From positions 32,794,709 through 32,858,708 of the forward strand of contig NC_133105.1 in assembly GCF_022965805.1 (NCBI RefSeq): DNA of 64,000 nt, given 5' to 3'. This document shows positions 44,201-55,499 of this stretch, in pieces. A program made the translations under genes and the position numbers. Numbering within the stretch: the first letter of the stretch is position 1; every line of letters begins with the position of its first letter. Under the pieces are notes generated by a model. It ran no database searches. It worked only from the letters and a program-made list of their open reading frames with translations, and was not told the origin of the DNA. The stretch comes from Primulina eburnea. Taxonomy: Eukaryota > Streptophyta > Magnoliopsida > Lamiales > Gesneriaceae.

Positions 44201-44782
44201 GCATCATGAAAATGTTTATGAAAATATATTTGTTTAAAGTGTATGCATCTTCATGAAAACGATATTTTAAGTACAAGTATTTTTCACTGTTGTATGTGAT
44301 CTGTATATATAGTACTCGTTATCAAGAATATGATGTGTTGAGTCGTTAGACTCACTAGATGTGATTGATACATGTCATTGATTATGAATATGATAATGGA
44401 GGTCTTGATGGATGACTTTGCTGGACTGAAGGTGCACATAACTCGAGGACATACACTAGTTTTTCGCACTAGTTATGATTTATGATTTTAAGTTATGTTA
44501 AAGATATTTTTACGACTTTTATTTATGTTATGAGATATTTTTGAGAGGTTATAGTATGTGCTATACTTTTCAAATAATGTTTTTAGCTTGGTAAAACATT
44601 TAACGATTTTATGCTTTAAAATATTTTTCTCTGGATTTTAAAATGTTAGTTGGATGTTTACTTTTAAAATGGTGACAATATATTTTAAAGTATTTATATA
44701 TATGTATATTTTGAATTATGGAGATTAAGAAGAAAAAATTAATTTCTAGCACGATTTAAGAAAACGAGTAGCAGACGTTTCA
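41239..44782 (+). mobile_element. Gypsy solo LTR, family alpha (3544 bp), perfect TSD
   Basis: TGTAACGCCCCAAAAATTCG ... GCAGACGTTTCA, flanked by CACAC at 41234-41238 and 44783-44787, inside the Copia-5 integrase region. No internal domain. It is homologous to the solo LTR at 16057. It contains a G-rich tract (about 42220-42850), a hexamer microsatellite (about 44025-44120) and GAGTCGTTAGACTC at 44340-44353. Confidence 0.92.
44025..44120 (+). repeat. Hexanucleotide microsatellite GAATAY
   Basis: About 12-14 units of GAATAT/GAATAC inside the solo LTR. The related LTR at 16057 has only irregular units here, so the array expanded within the family. Confidence 0.85.
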
Positions 44783-44787
44783 CACAC

Positions 44788-44904
44788 ACATCTGTATGGA
44801 TCAAATCCAATAGATCATGTGCACGTTCCAATTTCCCTAGGAAAGGGGCCTTGGTCATTTTTACTTTCAAACATAACTCACATGTCTCTAGAGAGTTTAA
44901 GTGT
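44788..44904 (-). pseudogene. Copia-5 GAG-pre-integrase/integrase start fragment
   Basis: The minus strand encodes ETCELCLKVKMTKAPFLGK and LLDLIHTDVCV, the HHCC tail and first integrase aspartate region. It continues 41238 once the solo LTR is removed, and is cut on the right by Gypsy-G. Confidence 0.8.
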
Positions 44905-44909
44905 GACGA

Positions 44910-47900
44910 TGTAAAGGCCCAAAATTCGCACTTGAAAATTTGCGGAAAAACTAAAAATTTTCTCTTTAAATAATTTAAATATCTCATTCGTAAAATAAAC
45001 TGATAAGTAAAGTTCAAATGTTCAAAATAGCACAGCGGAAGTAATTATTGTTTGCAAAATAACAATTTAAAATAATTCAGCAACAGATAAAAACTGAGTT
45101 TGAAATAAAATAGTAAATACTGAAAATGAGGTCCTCGGGTCCTACTACTGCCGACCCAAGATGGCTCACTGGTCCCCGCCCTCGGCTCCGACCTCATCAG
45201 TACCTACAACAATCAAGTCTAGTGAGTCTAAAGACTCAGCATGCATATATCATAAGCAACAAGTAATAATAATAAAATTGCATGCAAGGTAAAAATATCA
45301 TGAGTCTGGCGTAACGTAAAAATATCATGTCATGATTAATTATAATACGTTCATAACTGAACTGAAAATCATAAGTGAAATGTTTGCTCAATCGAGACCT
45401 GTCATAAAATAACATGTCATAATTTTATGTTGAGAATTTGTTCTACGCAAGTGGCCCCCGAACTGAACTGAACTGGATCGCCTGATCAGACTAAACCACA
45501 GTATACTGGGCGGTAGAGATCATCACAGCCCTTGGACTGGATATCCGTACCAATAAATGAACTGAACTGAACCGAACCGGTAAGTGACTATCGGGTGAAG
45601 TAATAATCTCATGATAATGAAGTGGCCACAATCAATATCGCATAAATCTCAAAAATGAATATTTTATATTTTTGCACGTAATATAATTAAATACATAATT
45701 AAATATCCTGTATTATTTTACCAAATGGGTTGGACCGTTCCCAGGCTCGCTGCGACTCAAATCTAACATGAAAAATATGCAAATGATTTAACTTGACCAA
45801 ACTTTGTAATTGAATCCAAAAACGAGATAATTACACCCAATGACTTAGTATTTAATCATGACTCCGTGCCAAACCGAACCTACATCGAACCATTATTTAG
45901 TCATGATTAAAATACACTTAAATGATGAACCAATGCTCCTAAAATTTCAGTACTTCGAAATTTGGTGAATGGAGGCCTAAAACATGAAACGCTCTTTCGA
46001 GAGTCACTTTGGCACATTGCACCATAATTTCTCGTACGACCTCTAAACTTAACCAAATCATGAACGGCCAAAACCATGACCTTTCTAACTCAATGAGGTA
46101 CTGTCCAGTCTAAGGCCATAGGCTAAAATCCAACCAAGAACCCGAAACACACCTCTGAACCTCAGCACCACGTGCTGTCAAAAATACAGCAGCTGTGTTA
46201 GCGTTTCCTTGCGTCGTTTGCGAAGCTAATGGTCATTGGGGCTTGAACCACCGACAAGAACCTCTTCCAAAAATTCTAAGGGTTGGCTTTTACCATGGTT
46301 AAGGGCCCTAGGCCAACCACAATCCAAGCGAAAACCGAAACAAGCCAAATGATTCCCCCGAGAGCACACCTTCATGCATGGGGTGTCTTTCTTGTTCTTG
46401 CGTTTACGTGTCATTCCAGTGGCCATTTTATTGAACATGGCATGATCTAGACGTAATGAGGTATTGTATGAACCGTGGTTAAGGGCTAGGAGCCAACCAA
46501 GTTCCACACCACACCATATACTCGAAATTCACACATGTAGAAATGAAAGGGATCTATGGGGCTGTTCTGGTTTTATTTAGAAAAACTGAGGGGACCATGA
46601 ACTAAGTCATGAAAGTCCGACATGGTCATGTCCTAGACATGCCAAAGAAGTGCTGAACCCACGGTTACAGGCCCAAAGGCCAACCAAGATCTGAACCACC
46701 AACTGGACAACCGAAAACCAGAAATCGAGACTCAAAATGCCCCATGGACGAGTTGCTGTCACCATTCGGTTTTTCTGGGGTGAAAGGCATGCAACCAATG
46801 AATTAAACCCTTCCTAGCACACCCTATAACATGACCAACAGCTGCCTTGTACACCTTGAATGAGCCAACCCTGAAATCGAAAGGAAACATACCCTCGTGA
46901 AGCACAAATATGGGAACCGAAAATATTCTGCACTATGTTAAAAGAAACTGTCATGAAGATTTCGGTTTTCTTGCAATAAAGTCATGTGCATGTGATGTTT
47001 AAAAATACCTATATGGCTTGATTGAAGAGTGAAAAAAAATATAGACATGCCTGGAATTGTTTTGAACGAAAAACAATTGAAAACACGACGCGGCGCGGAG
47101 GAGACAGAGTACTCTTTACTATCTTGTTCTTCCCTCTTGTTTCTCACAATTTTTCTCACGGTTTTCCTCCCTTGGACTCACGATTTTTCTCTCAAGAATG
47201 CTCTGAAATTTTCGAAAATAGGAGAGGGAGAGAATGGCTAGGGCTGAGGGGAAAGTTTGCAAGATAAAGAAAGGAAATAATCTTTCTATCTTCTAGTTTG
47301 TTAGATAAGGAAATGGTTTGATATCAAAAGATTTTGAGGGAAAATTCTAGGGTGCACTTGGTCAATATTTAGGTCTAAGAACAATGGAGGAATATTGCTT
47401 AATTAATTATTTTTTGGTGATTTAAAAGTGGGGAAAATATTTACTTAGAAAAAGATTAAGGAAAGATAATAAAGAATGAGTGGTCAAACTATTTAAATAT
47501 TTCCATGGAGGGTGACCGAGAATTGCAATTAAAATGGAGGGGAAATATTTCTTAATTATTGAATTTTAAATCTCTAGTGTTTTATCTACATATTAAATAT
47601 TTTAGTGAATTAAGAAATTGATTATTGAACTTTATTTATTACTTATCTCAAATTATTTAAATAATTTCTTAAACATTCTTTTACATTAAATCAACTTATT
47701 ATTTATCTCAAATAAATTCTAGGAATGTTTCTTAATATTAAGTTTTATCTCAATACTCCAACTCCAGTCCGGCCTCACTTAATTAACTGAAAAGATAACC
47801 ATTAAACTACTGAATAAAATAATTAAACTTAAAGAAAAGAATTTAAATCCTCATGCATAAAATCATTTTAATTTAAATATTAGAAATTATGCATGGCTTA

Positions 47901-47927
47901 TACGTAGTCAAATTTACGGGTTCTACA
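44910..47927 (-). repeat. Gypsy-G 3' LTR (3018 bp)
   Basis: TGTAGAACCCGTAAATTTG at 47927 reading leftward to GGGCCTTTACA at 44910. The polypurine tract AAGGGGGGAGAGT adjoins it. The palindrome GAGTCTAAAGACTC is at 45224-45237. ORFs inside it on either strand look non-genic. Confidence 0.9.
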
Positions 47928-47962
47928 ACTCTCCCCCCTTAAAAGAAATTTCGTCCTCGAAA

Positions 47963-48850
47963 TTAAGACTCATCAAATAATTCGGGATAACGACTCCTCA
48001 TCTCTGGCTCAGACTCCCACGTAGCTTCCTCCTCTGAATGATTAAGCCATTTGAATTTCGCTCGCTTAACCTGCTTGTTCCGAAGCTTCTTCTTCTGTCT
48101 GTCTAAGATTTGCACCGGTCTCTCCTCATAAGACAGGTTCGGAGTCAGCTGCAACGGCTCAAAGTTCAAGACATGCGAAGGATTTGCCCTATACTTTCTC
48201 AGCATAGAGACGTGGAACACATTGTGTATTCCGGCCAGATTCGGCGGAAGAGCAACACGATAAGCTAACGTCCCAACTCTGTCGAGGACCTCAAATGGTC
48301 CAATGAATCTCGGACTGAGCTTTCATTTCTTTTTGAACCGCATGACACCCTTCATAGGTGCTACCTTCACAAAAACATGGTCGCCAACGGCAAACTCTAG
48401 CTCTATCCTTATCTGATCCGCATAACTCTTCTGTCGAATCTGAGCAGTCCTCATCCTATCACGGATCTTGACTACTACATCGGCAGTCTGCTCAATAATC
48501 TTCGGACCAAACTCTGATCTCTCCCCTACTTCATCCCAATGAACAGGAGATCTACACTTACGGCCATACAGTGCTTCAAACGGAGCCATACCAATAGACG
48601 CCTGGAAACTGTTGTTATAGGTGAACTCTACTAATGGTAAGTTCGACTCCCAACTCCCTGAGAAGTTGATAACACAAGCACGGAGAAGGTCCTCTAAAAT
48701 CTAAATAACTTGCTCTGACTGACCATCTGTCTGAGGGTGGAAAGCCGTGCTAAACAACAATTTCATACCCATGGTCGAATGCAAACTCTTCCAAAACGAG
48801 GAAGTGAATCTTGGGTCTCTGTCAGACACGATCAAAACTGGGATACCAGA
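47963..48850 (-). pseudogene. Gypsy-G integrase C-terminal half and chromodomain
   Basis: From 48850 leftward: integrase core end ([11 protein letters not shown] and following), MAPFEALYGRKCRSPVHW, then after a stop at 48323 the C-terminal FHVSMLRKY and a chromodomain-like tail (KRAKFKWLNHSEEEATWESE) ending at 47963. The chromodomain marks a chromovirus-type gypsy element, a lineage in which it guides integration to chromatin. Stops near 48323 and 48700 break it. The palindrome AATTTCGAGGACGAAATT overlaps the stop. Confidence 0.85.
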
Positions 48851-48854
48851 AGCA

Positions 48855-49255
48855 GAGAGATGAGGCCAAGATAAGTGTCTTGTATACAGTTAGCGACGGT
48901 ATTGTGAGATACCGAGACAGGATGTGGGTTCCTCGTAGTGATTCTATCCGATGCCCATATGTCACAGTAATCTATTCATCCGGGGAGTACAAAGATGTAC
49001 AAAGATCTGCAGTTGTTGTACTGGTGGCCAGGAATGAAGAAGGATATCCGGCGTTTCGTATCCGAGTGTCTTACTTGCCAGCTAGTGAAAGCAGAGCATC
49101 AGAGATCAGAAGGCTTGCACAAGCCTCTTCCTATTCCCGAGTGGAAGTGGGAGAATGTTACCATGGACTTCGTAACCAGTCTACCGAAGACAGTCAGAGG
49201 ATCAAATGCTATCTGCGTGATTCTCGATCGCCTTACCAAACTGCTCATCTGTTGA
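48855..49255 (+). pseudogene. Gypsy-G integrase N-terminal segment, inverted
   Basis: The plus strand encodes [17 protein letters not shown], then LLYWWPGMKKDIRRFV, CLTCQ of the zinc-binding domain and WENVTMDFVTSLPK of the catalytic core start. The neighbours on both sides (RNase H at 49256-49517, integrase C-half below 48850) read on the minus strand. This is exactly the piece missing between them, so it was inverted in place. Confidence 0.85.
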
Positions 49256-49517
49256 CTGCCCACTGCGAATACAATCTAGAAGAGAGGACTGAGTAGTCAA
49301 GGTAGATAGACGGGGAACTCTACCTCGATGATAAGTTGCATCTCCAACTGAAGAGGTTTAGAAACCACTAAATGAGCCATCACTGCGACTTTCCTGCTCA
49401 ATGCATCCACAACTACATTAGCTATACCCGGGTGGTAGCTAATGCCAAAGTCATAATCCTTCACTAGCTCTAACTAAAGCCTCTGACGCATATTCAGCTC
49501 TTTCTGCGTAAAGAAGT
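49256..49517 (-). pseudogene. Gypsy-G RNase H fragment
   Basis: The minus strand encodes KELNMRQR, ELVKDYDFGISYHPG and VVDALSRK, the end of gypsy RNase H, with a premature stop. It is cut at 49517 by a copia LTR on the plus strand. Confidence 0.8.
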
Positions 49518-50256
49518 GTTAGAGTAGGTGCCCGTCGAGCCAAGTGTTGGCCGAGTATTCACGATGAAACTCTATGTATAAACGATCTTTATTTTAATAA
49601 TATTTGAATTTATTATATTGGCGCATCTTTATCTGTATACCCATGCTAGTTGCATAGATAAAGTCCTTGAATATACAAATAGTAGAAAGAATATGAGATG
49701 CTCATATGATGAGTATCATGAAACTCATATTTGGAATACTGTATATTCTAAACGGTTCCTAGTCGATTCAGCCGCCACTAAGAAGGATATAGGCCGCTCG
49801 AGTTAGAGACTAGTATCTGCGATGTGAGTACCATGTTTCATTGGTAGGGGACATTGTGATGTCCGAACATGCAGATAGGTGCTCCTTGTAGAGTGCACTG
49901 AACAACCCTCCATAAAAGGACTTTCCAAGTGGTTCTCACTTATTGAGTGGAATAGTCCTAGTTTATGGTTGTACACCATTAGTCCTTATGACCCGGGACA
50001 ACATTGAGACTCTATGTGCTAGAATTACACTTTGGCTTGTTTACCGACTCTCATGGGGTCATCAGGTGGCAAGGTTGGGTGTTCTGTCGAAACATATAGG
50101 AGTCGATGCATTGTAGTCGGGGATTCACCGCTTACCTTCGGGTATGGATATCCTATGTGTTCTCATGTGTAAGTAGATTGAAATCTCTGATCAGAGTATG
50201 GTGGTAATTATGAAAGGGGTTTCATAGATTACACCATCGATGCAACTACAACATGA
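49518..50256 (+). mobile_element. Copia LTR fragment (first 739 bp), plus strand
   Basis: Begins TGTTAGAGTAGGTGCCCG, the exact LTR start of the Copia-4 family, and runs colinear with it until 50256, where the Copia-6 LTR starts in opposite orientation. The rest is expected beyond Copia-6, in the assembly gap. Confidence 0.85.
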
Positions 50257-52304
50257 TGAAAGCGGACCGGTTACGGAGGCCGGAAACGCAACGGAAGCGA
50301 AAAATTAAAATTTTTAGAGAAAAATTTCGGCCCCCACAACTATTTTGTGTAATATTTACAAAACTAAAACCATGCATAGGATGATTAAAGGATTTACCTA
50401 CCAACTCCTTAGAGTTGATGAAATGGCTCCAACTAAAGTATGAATACTTTAGCTCTTCTTTGGTAGACAAATCTACAAGCACACCCTCTTCCTCTTCAAG
50501 AATTAGGCCCACCACTTAGCTATGTAAATCCCCTCAAGTTTTGCACTAGAAAAACTTGAGGATTTTTCAAAGAGAAATTGGAGAACACAATGAAGAAAAA
50601 TTTGAGAGAGAAGAGCACTAGAATTTTCGGCCAAGTGAGAGTCAAGAATGAGGAGAGAAGTTGAGTCTAGGTTGTGAGAAAAGCAACTCTCAAAAGCAAC
50701 AAAAAGTTGCATGCCTAGTCTCCAACCCTTCACCTCCCCAAAGCATGCAAACCCTAGAATGACATGCATATAATATGGTTTTTTAACACATTAAAAACCA
50801 TAGACTAAATTTTAATTATCTCAAACACATTTGAGATTAATTAAATATTACTTGATTTTACTCAAGTCCCACTAGTTAAATAATTATTTTAATTGAGTTC
50901 TACAAGGCTCAATATTATTTAATTAATTCAACACTTGAATTAATTTAATTATTTAGACTCTACTAGGTCCACTAGTGTTTAATTAATTCAACACTTGAAT
51001 TAATTTAATTTAGTCCTCAATAATGTTTATGAAAATCACAATTTTCAACTACATTATTTACTTGGCCAAATTTTAATCTTAGGAACACTTCCATAAATTA
51101 AAATTTATATTTCTCTCATAGAAGTCATACTTCTATTTTTCTTAACGCTTATAAACACATTTATAAGCCGTTCAACACATTGAGCTATTTTACTTCTCAT
51201 CGGGATTTACAAAGCCAGTACTTGTGTGGCCCTCAATGGTTCATTGATACAACTAGCCGTGGGTTCACATCTCTATGTGATTCGGACTAAACATGTCCTT
51301 ATATGAGCATACCCCAATTGCTCCATTCTTACTTATCAACTCCTTGATAGTAAGAACGTCAGAACTCAAGTCTGATAGTACCCAACCAATCACGTTAAAC
51401 GCCTAGCAGCATCGCTTACGTGATTCCCTAGGTATCACATGATAGTGCCTGCAAGAACCATTCAATTATGGTTAGCGTACAGTACGGTCCCTTCAACTCA
51501 TATATCCCGACCGATTCGACAACTATTGGTCTATCGAGAGTTGTCAATGAATCGATACTATGTGTCATGTCGTGGTTGCATCGATGGTGTAATCTATGAA
51601 ACCCCTTTCATAATTACCACCATACTCTGATCAGAGATTTCAACCCACACATACATGATAAACACATAGGATATCCATACCCGTAGGTAAGCGGTGAATC
51701 CCCGACTACAATGCATCGACTCCTATATGTTTCGCCGCAACACCCAACCTTGCCACCTGATGACCCCATAAGATTCGGTAAACAAGTCAAAGTGAAACGC
51801 TAGCACATAGAGTCTCAATGTTGTCCCGGGTCATAAGGACTAATGGTGTACAACCATAAACTAGGACGTTTCCACTCGATAAGTGAGAACCACTTGGAAA
51901 GTCCTTTATAGAGGGTTGTTCAGTGCACTCTACAAGGAGCACCTATCTGCATGCTCGGACATCACAATGTCCCCTACCAATGAAACATGGTACTCACATC
52001 GCAGATACTAGTCTCTAACTCGAGCGGCCTTTATCCTTCTTAGTGGCGGCTGAATCGACTAGGAACGGTTTAGAATATACAGTATTCCAAATATGAGTTT
52101 CATGATACTCATCATATGAGTATCTCATATTCTTTCTACTATTTGTATATTCAAGGACTTTATCTATGCAACTAGCATGGGTATAAAGATAAAGATGCGC
52201 CAAATTAATAAATTGAAATATTATTAAAATAAAGATCGTTTATACAAAGAGTTTCATTGTGAACAGTCGGCCAACACTTGGCTCGACGTGCACCTACTCT
52301 AACA
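50257..52304 (-). repeat. Copia-6 3' LTR (2048 bp)
   Basis: TGTTAGAGTAGGTGCACG at 52304 to CCGCTTTCA at 50257 on the element strand. The tract AAGTGGGAGAT adjoins at 52305. The stem-loop ladder lies at 50818-51184. Confidence 0.9.
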
Positions 52305-52318
52305 ATCTCCCACTTGCA

Positions 52319-54331
52319 CTAGAGCCAACTACCTATATACTTTAGACCCATTGACTCGCGATGCTTCTCGAACGATGGTCCTGGTAAAGGCTTAGTTAGT
52401 GGATCAGCAACATTATCTGCGGAGCCGACTTTGTCAATCACGACTATCTCCTCTTTCCACGATCTCTCTGAGGATGTGGTACTTTCTCAATACATGTTTG
52501 GACTTCTGATGAGACCTTGGCTCCTTCGCCTGAGCTATGGCTCCCGTGTTGTCACACATCACCGGGATAGGAGCAACTCCATTAGGAATGACGCCCAACT
52601 CTTGGACGAAATTCCTAATCCAAACAGCCTCCTTTGCTGCACCCGATGCAGCAATGTATTCTGCCTCAGTGGTGGAATCCGCAGTACTGTCTTGCTTGGA
52701 ACTTTTCCAAGAGACAGCACCACCATTGAGCATGAATATGAATCCGGAGGTTGACTTCGAGTCATCAACATCGCTTTGGAAGCTAGAGTCGGTATAGCCT
52801 TCGAATTTCAGTTCTCCACCCCCATAGACCAAAAACAACTTATTGGTCCTTATCAAATACTTGAGGATGTCTTTCACAGCTTTCCAGTGTGGAAGACCAG
52901 GGTTGGATTGATATCTACTCACTACACTTAGTGCAAATGCCACGTCAGGACGTGTAGATATCATCCCATACATGATACTACCAATAGCCGAAGCATACGG
53001 AATTCGTGTCATCGCCGCTATCTCTGCATCAGTCTTGGGAGACATAGACTTGGATAGGGACACGCCATGACACATTGGTAGATGTCCTCTCTTGGACTCA
53101 TCCATCGAGAACCGCTTCACGATGGTATCAATGTATGTGGACTGGGTGAGACCAAGCAATCTTCTTGATCTATCTCTATAGATCTGTATTCCCAATACAA
53201 AAGACGCTTCACCCAAGTCCTGCATTGAGAACTTACTTGCTAACCATATCTTTGTTGATTGCAACATTCCTACATCATTCCCAATGAGTAGAATGTCATC
53301 AACATAAAGAACAAGGAATGTCACAGCACTCCCACTGACCTTCTTATACACACAGGGTTCCTCAGGATTCTTAGTAAAACCAAACTCTTTGATTGTACTA
53401 TCGAATCTGAGGTTCCAACTCCTCGATGCCTGCTTAAGACCATAAATAGATCTTTGAAGTTTGCATACCATATGCTCACTTCCAATGGATGTAAACCCTT
53501 CAGGTTGAGACATGTAAATTTCTTCCTTAATATCCCCATTAAGGAAGGCTGTCTTTACATCCATCTGCCATATCTCATAGTCATACCATGCAGCTATGGC
53601 TAGCAATATCCTAATGGACTTGAACATCGCAACTGGAGAAAAGGTTTCCTCATAGTCAACACCTTGTCTTTGAGTATACCCTTTCGCTACCAATCGTGCT
53701 TTGAAGGTCAATACCTTCCCATCCGCCCCAAGTTTCCTCTTGTAAATCCATTTACACCCTATGGGAACAGTTCCCTCAGGTGGATCCACAAGATTCCACA
53801 CTTGGTTCGAATGCATGGAATTCATCTCAGATTCCATTGCTTCAAGCCATTTGGATGAATCGGCATCCGATAACGCTTCCTTGAAGGTCCTTGGATCACA
53901 TCCAAGATTAGGCTCATCATGGCCCTCTTCAAGAAGCAGACCATACCTCACAGGTGGTCTCGAGACTCTCTCAGTTCTTCTAGGAGCTTGTATCTCCTCA
54001 CTTGGCTTCTCGGGTGTGGGTTCTACAACTGTGGGTGTCTCTCGAACCTCTTCGAGTTCTATCATCTCGCCTTTTCTATCCAATAGAAATTCCTTTTCCA
54101 AAAAGGTTGCGTTCCTAGAAACAAACACCTTTGTTTCTTGAGGATGATAGAAATAATATCCAATGGAATTCCTTGGATATCCCACAAAGTAGCATAAAAT
54201 GGATCGACTATCCAATTTATCTCCCACTGTCTGCTTCACATAAGCAGGACACCCCCATATTCTAAGATAAGAATACTTGGGAGGCTTACCCATCCATATC
54301 TCATATGGAGTCTTGTCAACTGCCTTTGTAT
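52319..54331 (-). pseudogene. Copia-6 pol, integrase C-terminus-RT-RNase H, one frameshift
   Basis: An uninterrupted frame of 619 codons (52434-54293) carries TPYEIWMGKPPKYSYL-type sequence, complete RT with YVDD at 53295-53306 (LYVDDILLIGND) and RNase H with GYTDSSF, TEAEYIA and CDNTGA. Near 52440 a single-base shift cuts off the last about 40 residues ([13 protein letters not shown] ... GSWL), whose natural stop is at 52319. The frame continues into the gap at 54331. The RT and RNase H domains themselves look intact, so enzyme activity is conceivable if transcribed. Confidence 0.85.
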
Positions 54332-54431
54332 NNNNNNNNNNNNNNNNNNNNNNNNNNNNNNNNNNNNNNNNNNNNNNNNNNNNNNNNNNNNNNNNNNNNN
54401 NNNNNNNNNNNNNNNNNNNNNNNNNNNNNNN
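54332..54431. other. Assembly gap (100 N)
   Basis: Exactly 100 N, a conventional placeholder for unknown length. The flanks are Copia-6 integrase on the left and the middle of the Gypsy-G 5' LTR on the right, so several kilobases of repeat are missing. Confidence 0.98.
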
Positions 54432-55494
54432 CCAACCCTGAAATCAAAAGGAAACAATCCCACGTGAAGCACAAAGATGGGAACCGAAATATTCTGCACT
54501 ATGTTAAAAGAAACTGTCATGAAGATTTCGGTTTTCTTGCAATAAAATCATGTGCATGTGATGTTTAAAAATACCTATATGGCTTGATTGAAGAGTGAAA
54601 AAAATATAGACATGCCTGGAATTGTTTTGAACGAAAAACAATTGAAAACACGACGCGGCGCGGAGGAGACGGAGTGCTCTTTACTATCTTGTTCTTCCCT
54701 CTTGTTTCTCACAAATTTTCTCTCGGATTTCCTCCCTAGGACTCACTTTTTCTCTCAAGAATGCTCTGAAATTTTCGAAAATAGGAGAGGGAGAGAATGT
54801 CTAGGTATGAGGGGAAAGTTTGCAAGATAAAGGAAGGAATAATCTTTCTATCTTCTAGTTTGTGAGATAAGGAAATGGTTTGATATCAAAAGATTTTGAG
54901 GGATAATTCTAGGGTGCACTTGATCGATATTTAGGTATAGGAACAATGGAGGAATATTGCTTAATTAATTATTTGTTGGTGGTTTAAAAGTGGGGAAAAT
55001 ATTTACTTAGAAAAAAGATTAAGGAAAGATAATAAGGAATGAATTGTCAAACTAATTTTAAATATTTCCATGGAAGGGTGACCGAAAATTGCAATTAAAA
55101 TGGAGGAGAAATATTTCTTAATTATTGAATTTTAAATCTCTGGTATTTTATCTACCCATTAAATATTTTAGTGAATTAAGAAATTGATTATTGAACTTTA
55201 TTTACTACTTATCTCAAATTATTTAAATAATTCCTTAAACATTCTTTTACATTAAATCAACTTATTATTTATCTCAAATAAATTCTAGGAATGTTTTCTT
55301 AATATTAAATTTTATCTCAATACTCCAACTCCAGTCCGGCCTCACTTAACTAACTGAAAAGATAACCATTAAACTACTGAATAAAATAATTAAATTTAAA
55401 GAAATGAATTTAAATCCTCATGCAGAAAATCAATTTAATTTAAATACTAGAAATTATGCATGGCTTATACGTAGTCAAATTTACGGGTTCTACA
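54432..55494 (-). repeat. Gypsy-G 5' LTR, 1063 bp visible
   Basis: Colinear with 46865-47927 of the 3' LTR, of equal length over this part and with few differences. Ends TTCTACA at 55494, followed by GACGA. Confidence 0.9.
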
Positions 55495-55499
55495 GACGA

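Larger units (their letters stand above)
50257..54331 (-). mobile_element. Copia-6: Ty1/copia element, 5' half in the assembly gap
   Basis: 3' LTR (50257-52304), polypurine tract, then RNase H, RT and integrase C-terminus on the minus strand up to the N gap. It is inserted in the copia LTR fragment at 49518-50256; CATGA (50252-50256) is the expected left target duplication. Best preserved pol of the window. Confidence 0.9.
44910..55494 (-). mobile_element. Gypsy-G: Ty3/gypsy chromodomain element, interrupted and gapped
   Basis: 3' LTR 44910-47927, then polypurine tract, chromodomain, integrase and RNase H on the minus strand, then copia insertions, the assembly gap, and the last 1063 bp of the 5' LTR (54432-55494). 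GACGA stands at 44905-44909 and 55495-55499, proving both outer ends belong to one insertion. The integrase contains a local inversion. Much of the element lies in the gap. Confidence 0.9.

Noticed and set aside
48811..49296. 161-codon plus-strand frame as an independent gene
   Set aside because: Its second half is an out-of-frame reading of the inverted gypsy integrase segment; the homologous frame is the one encoding YWWPGMKKDI.
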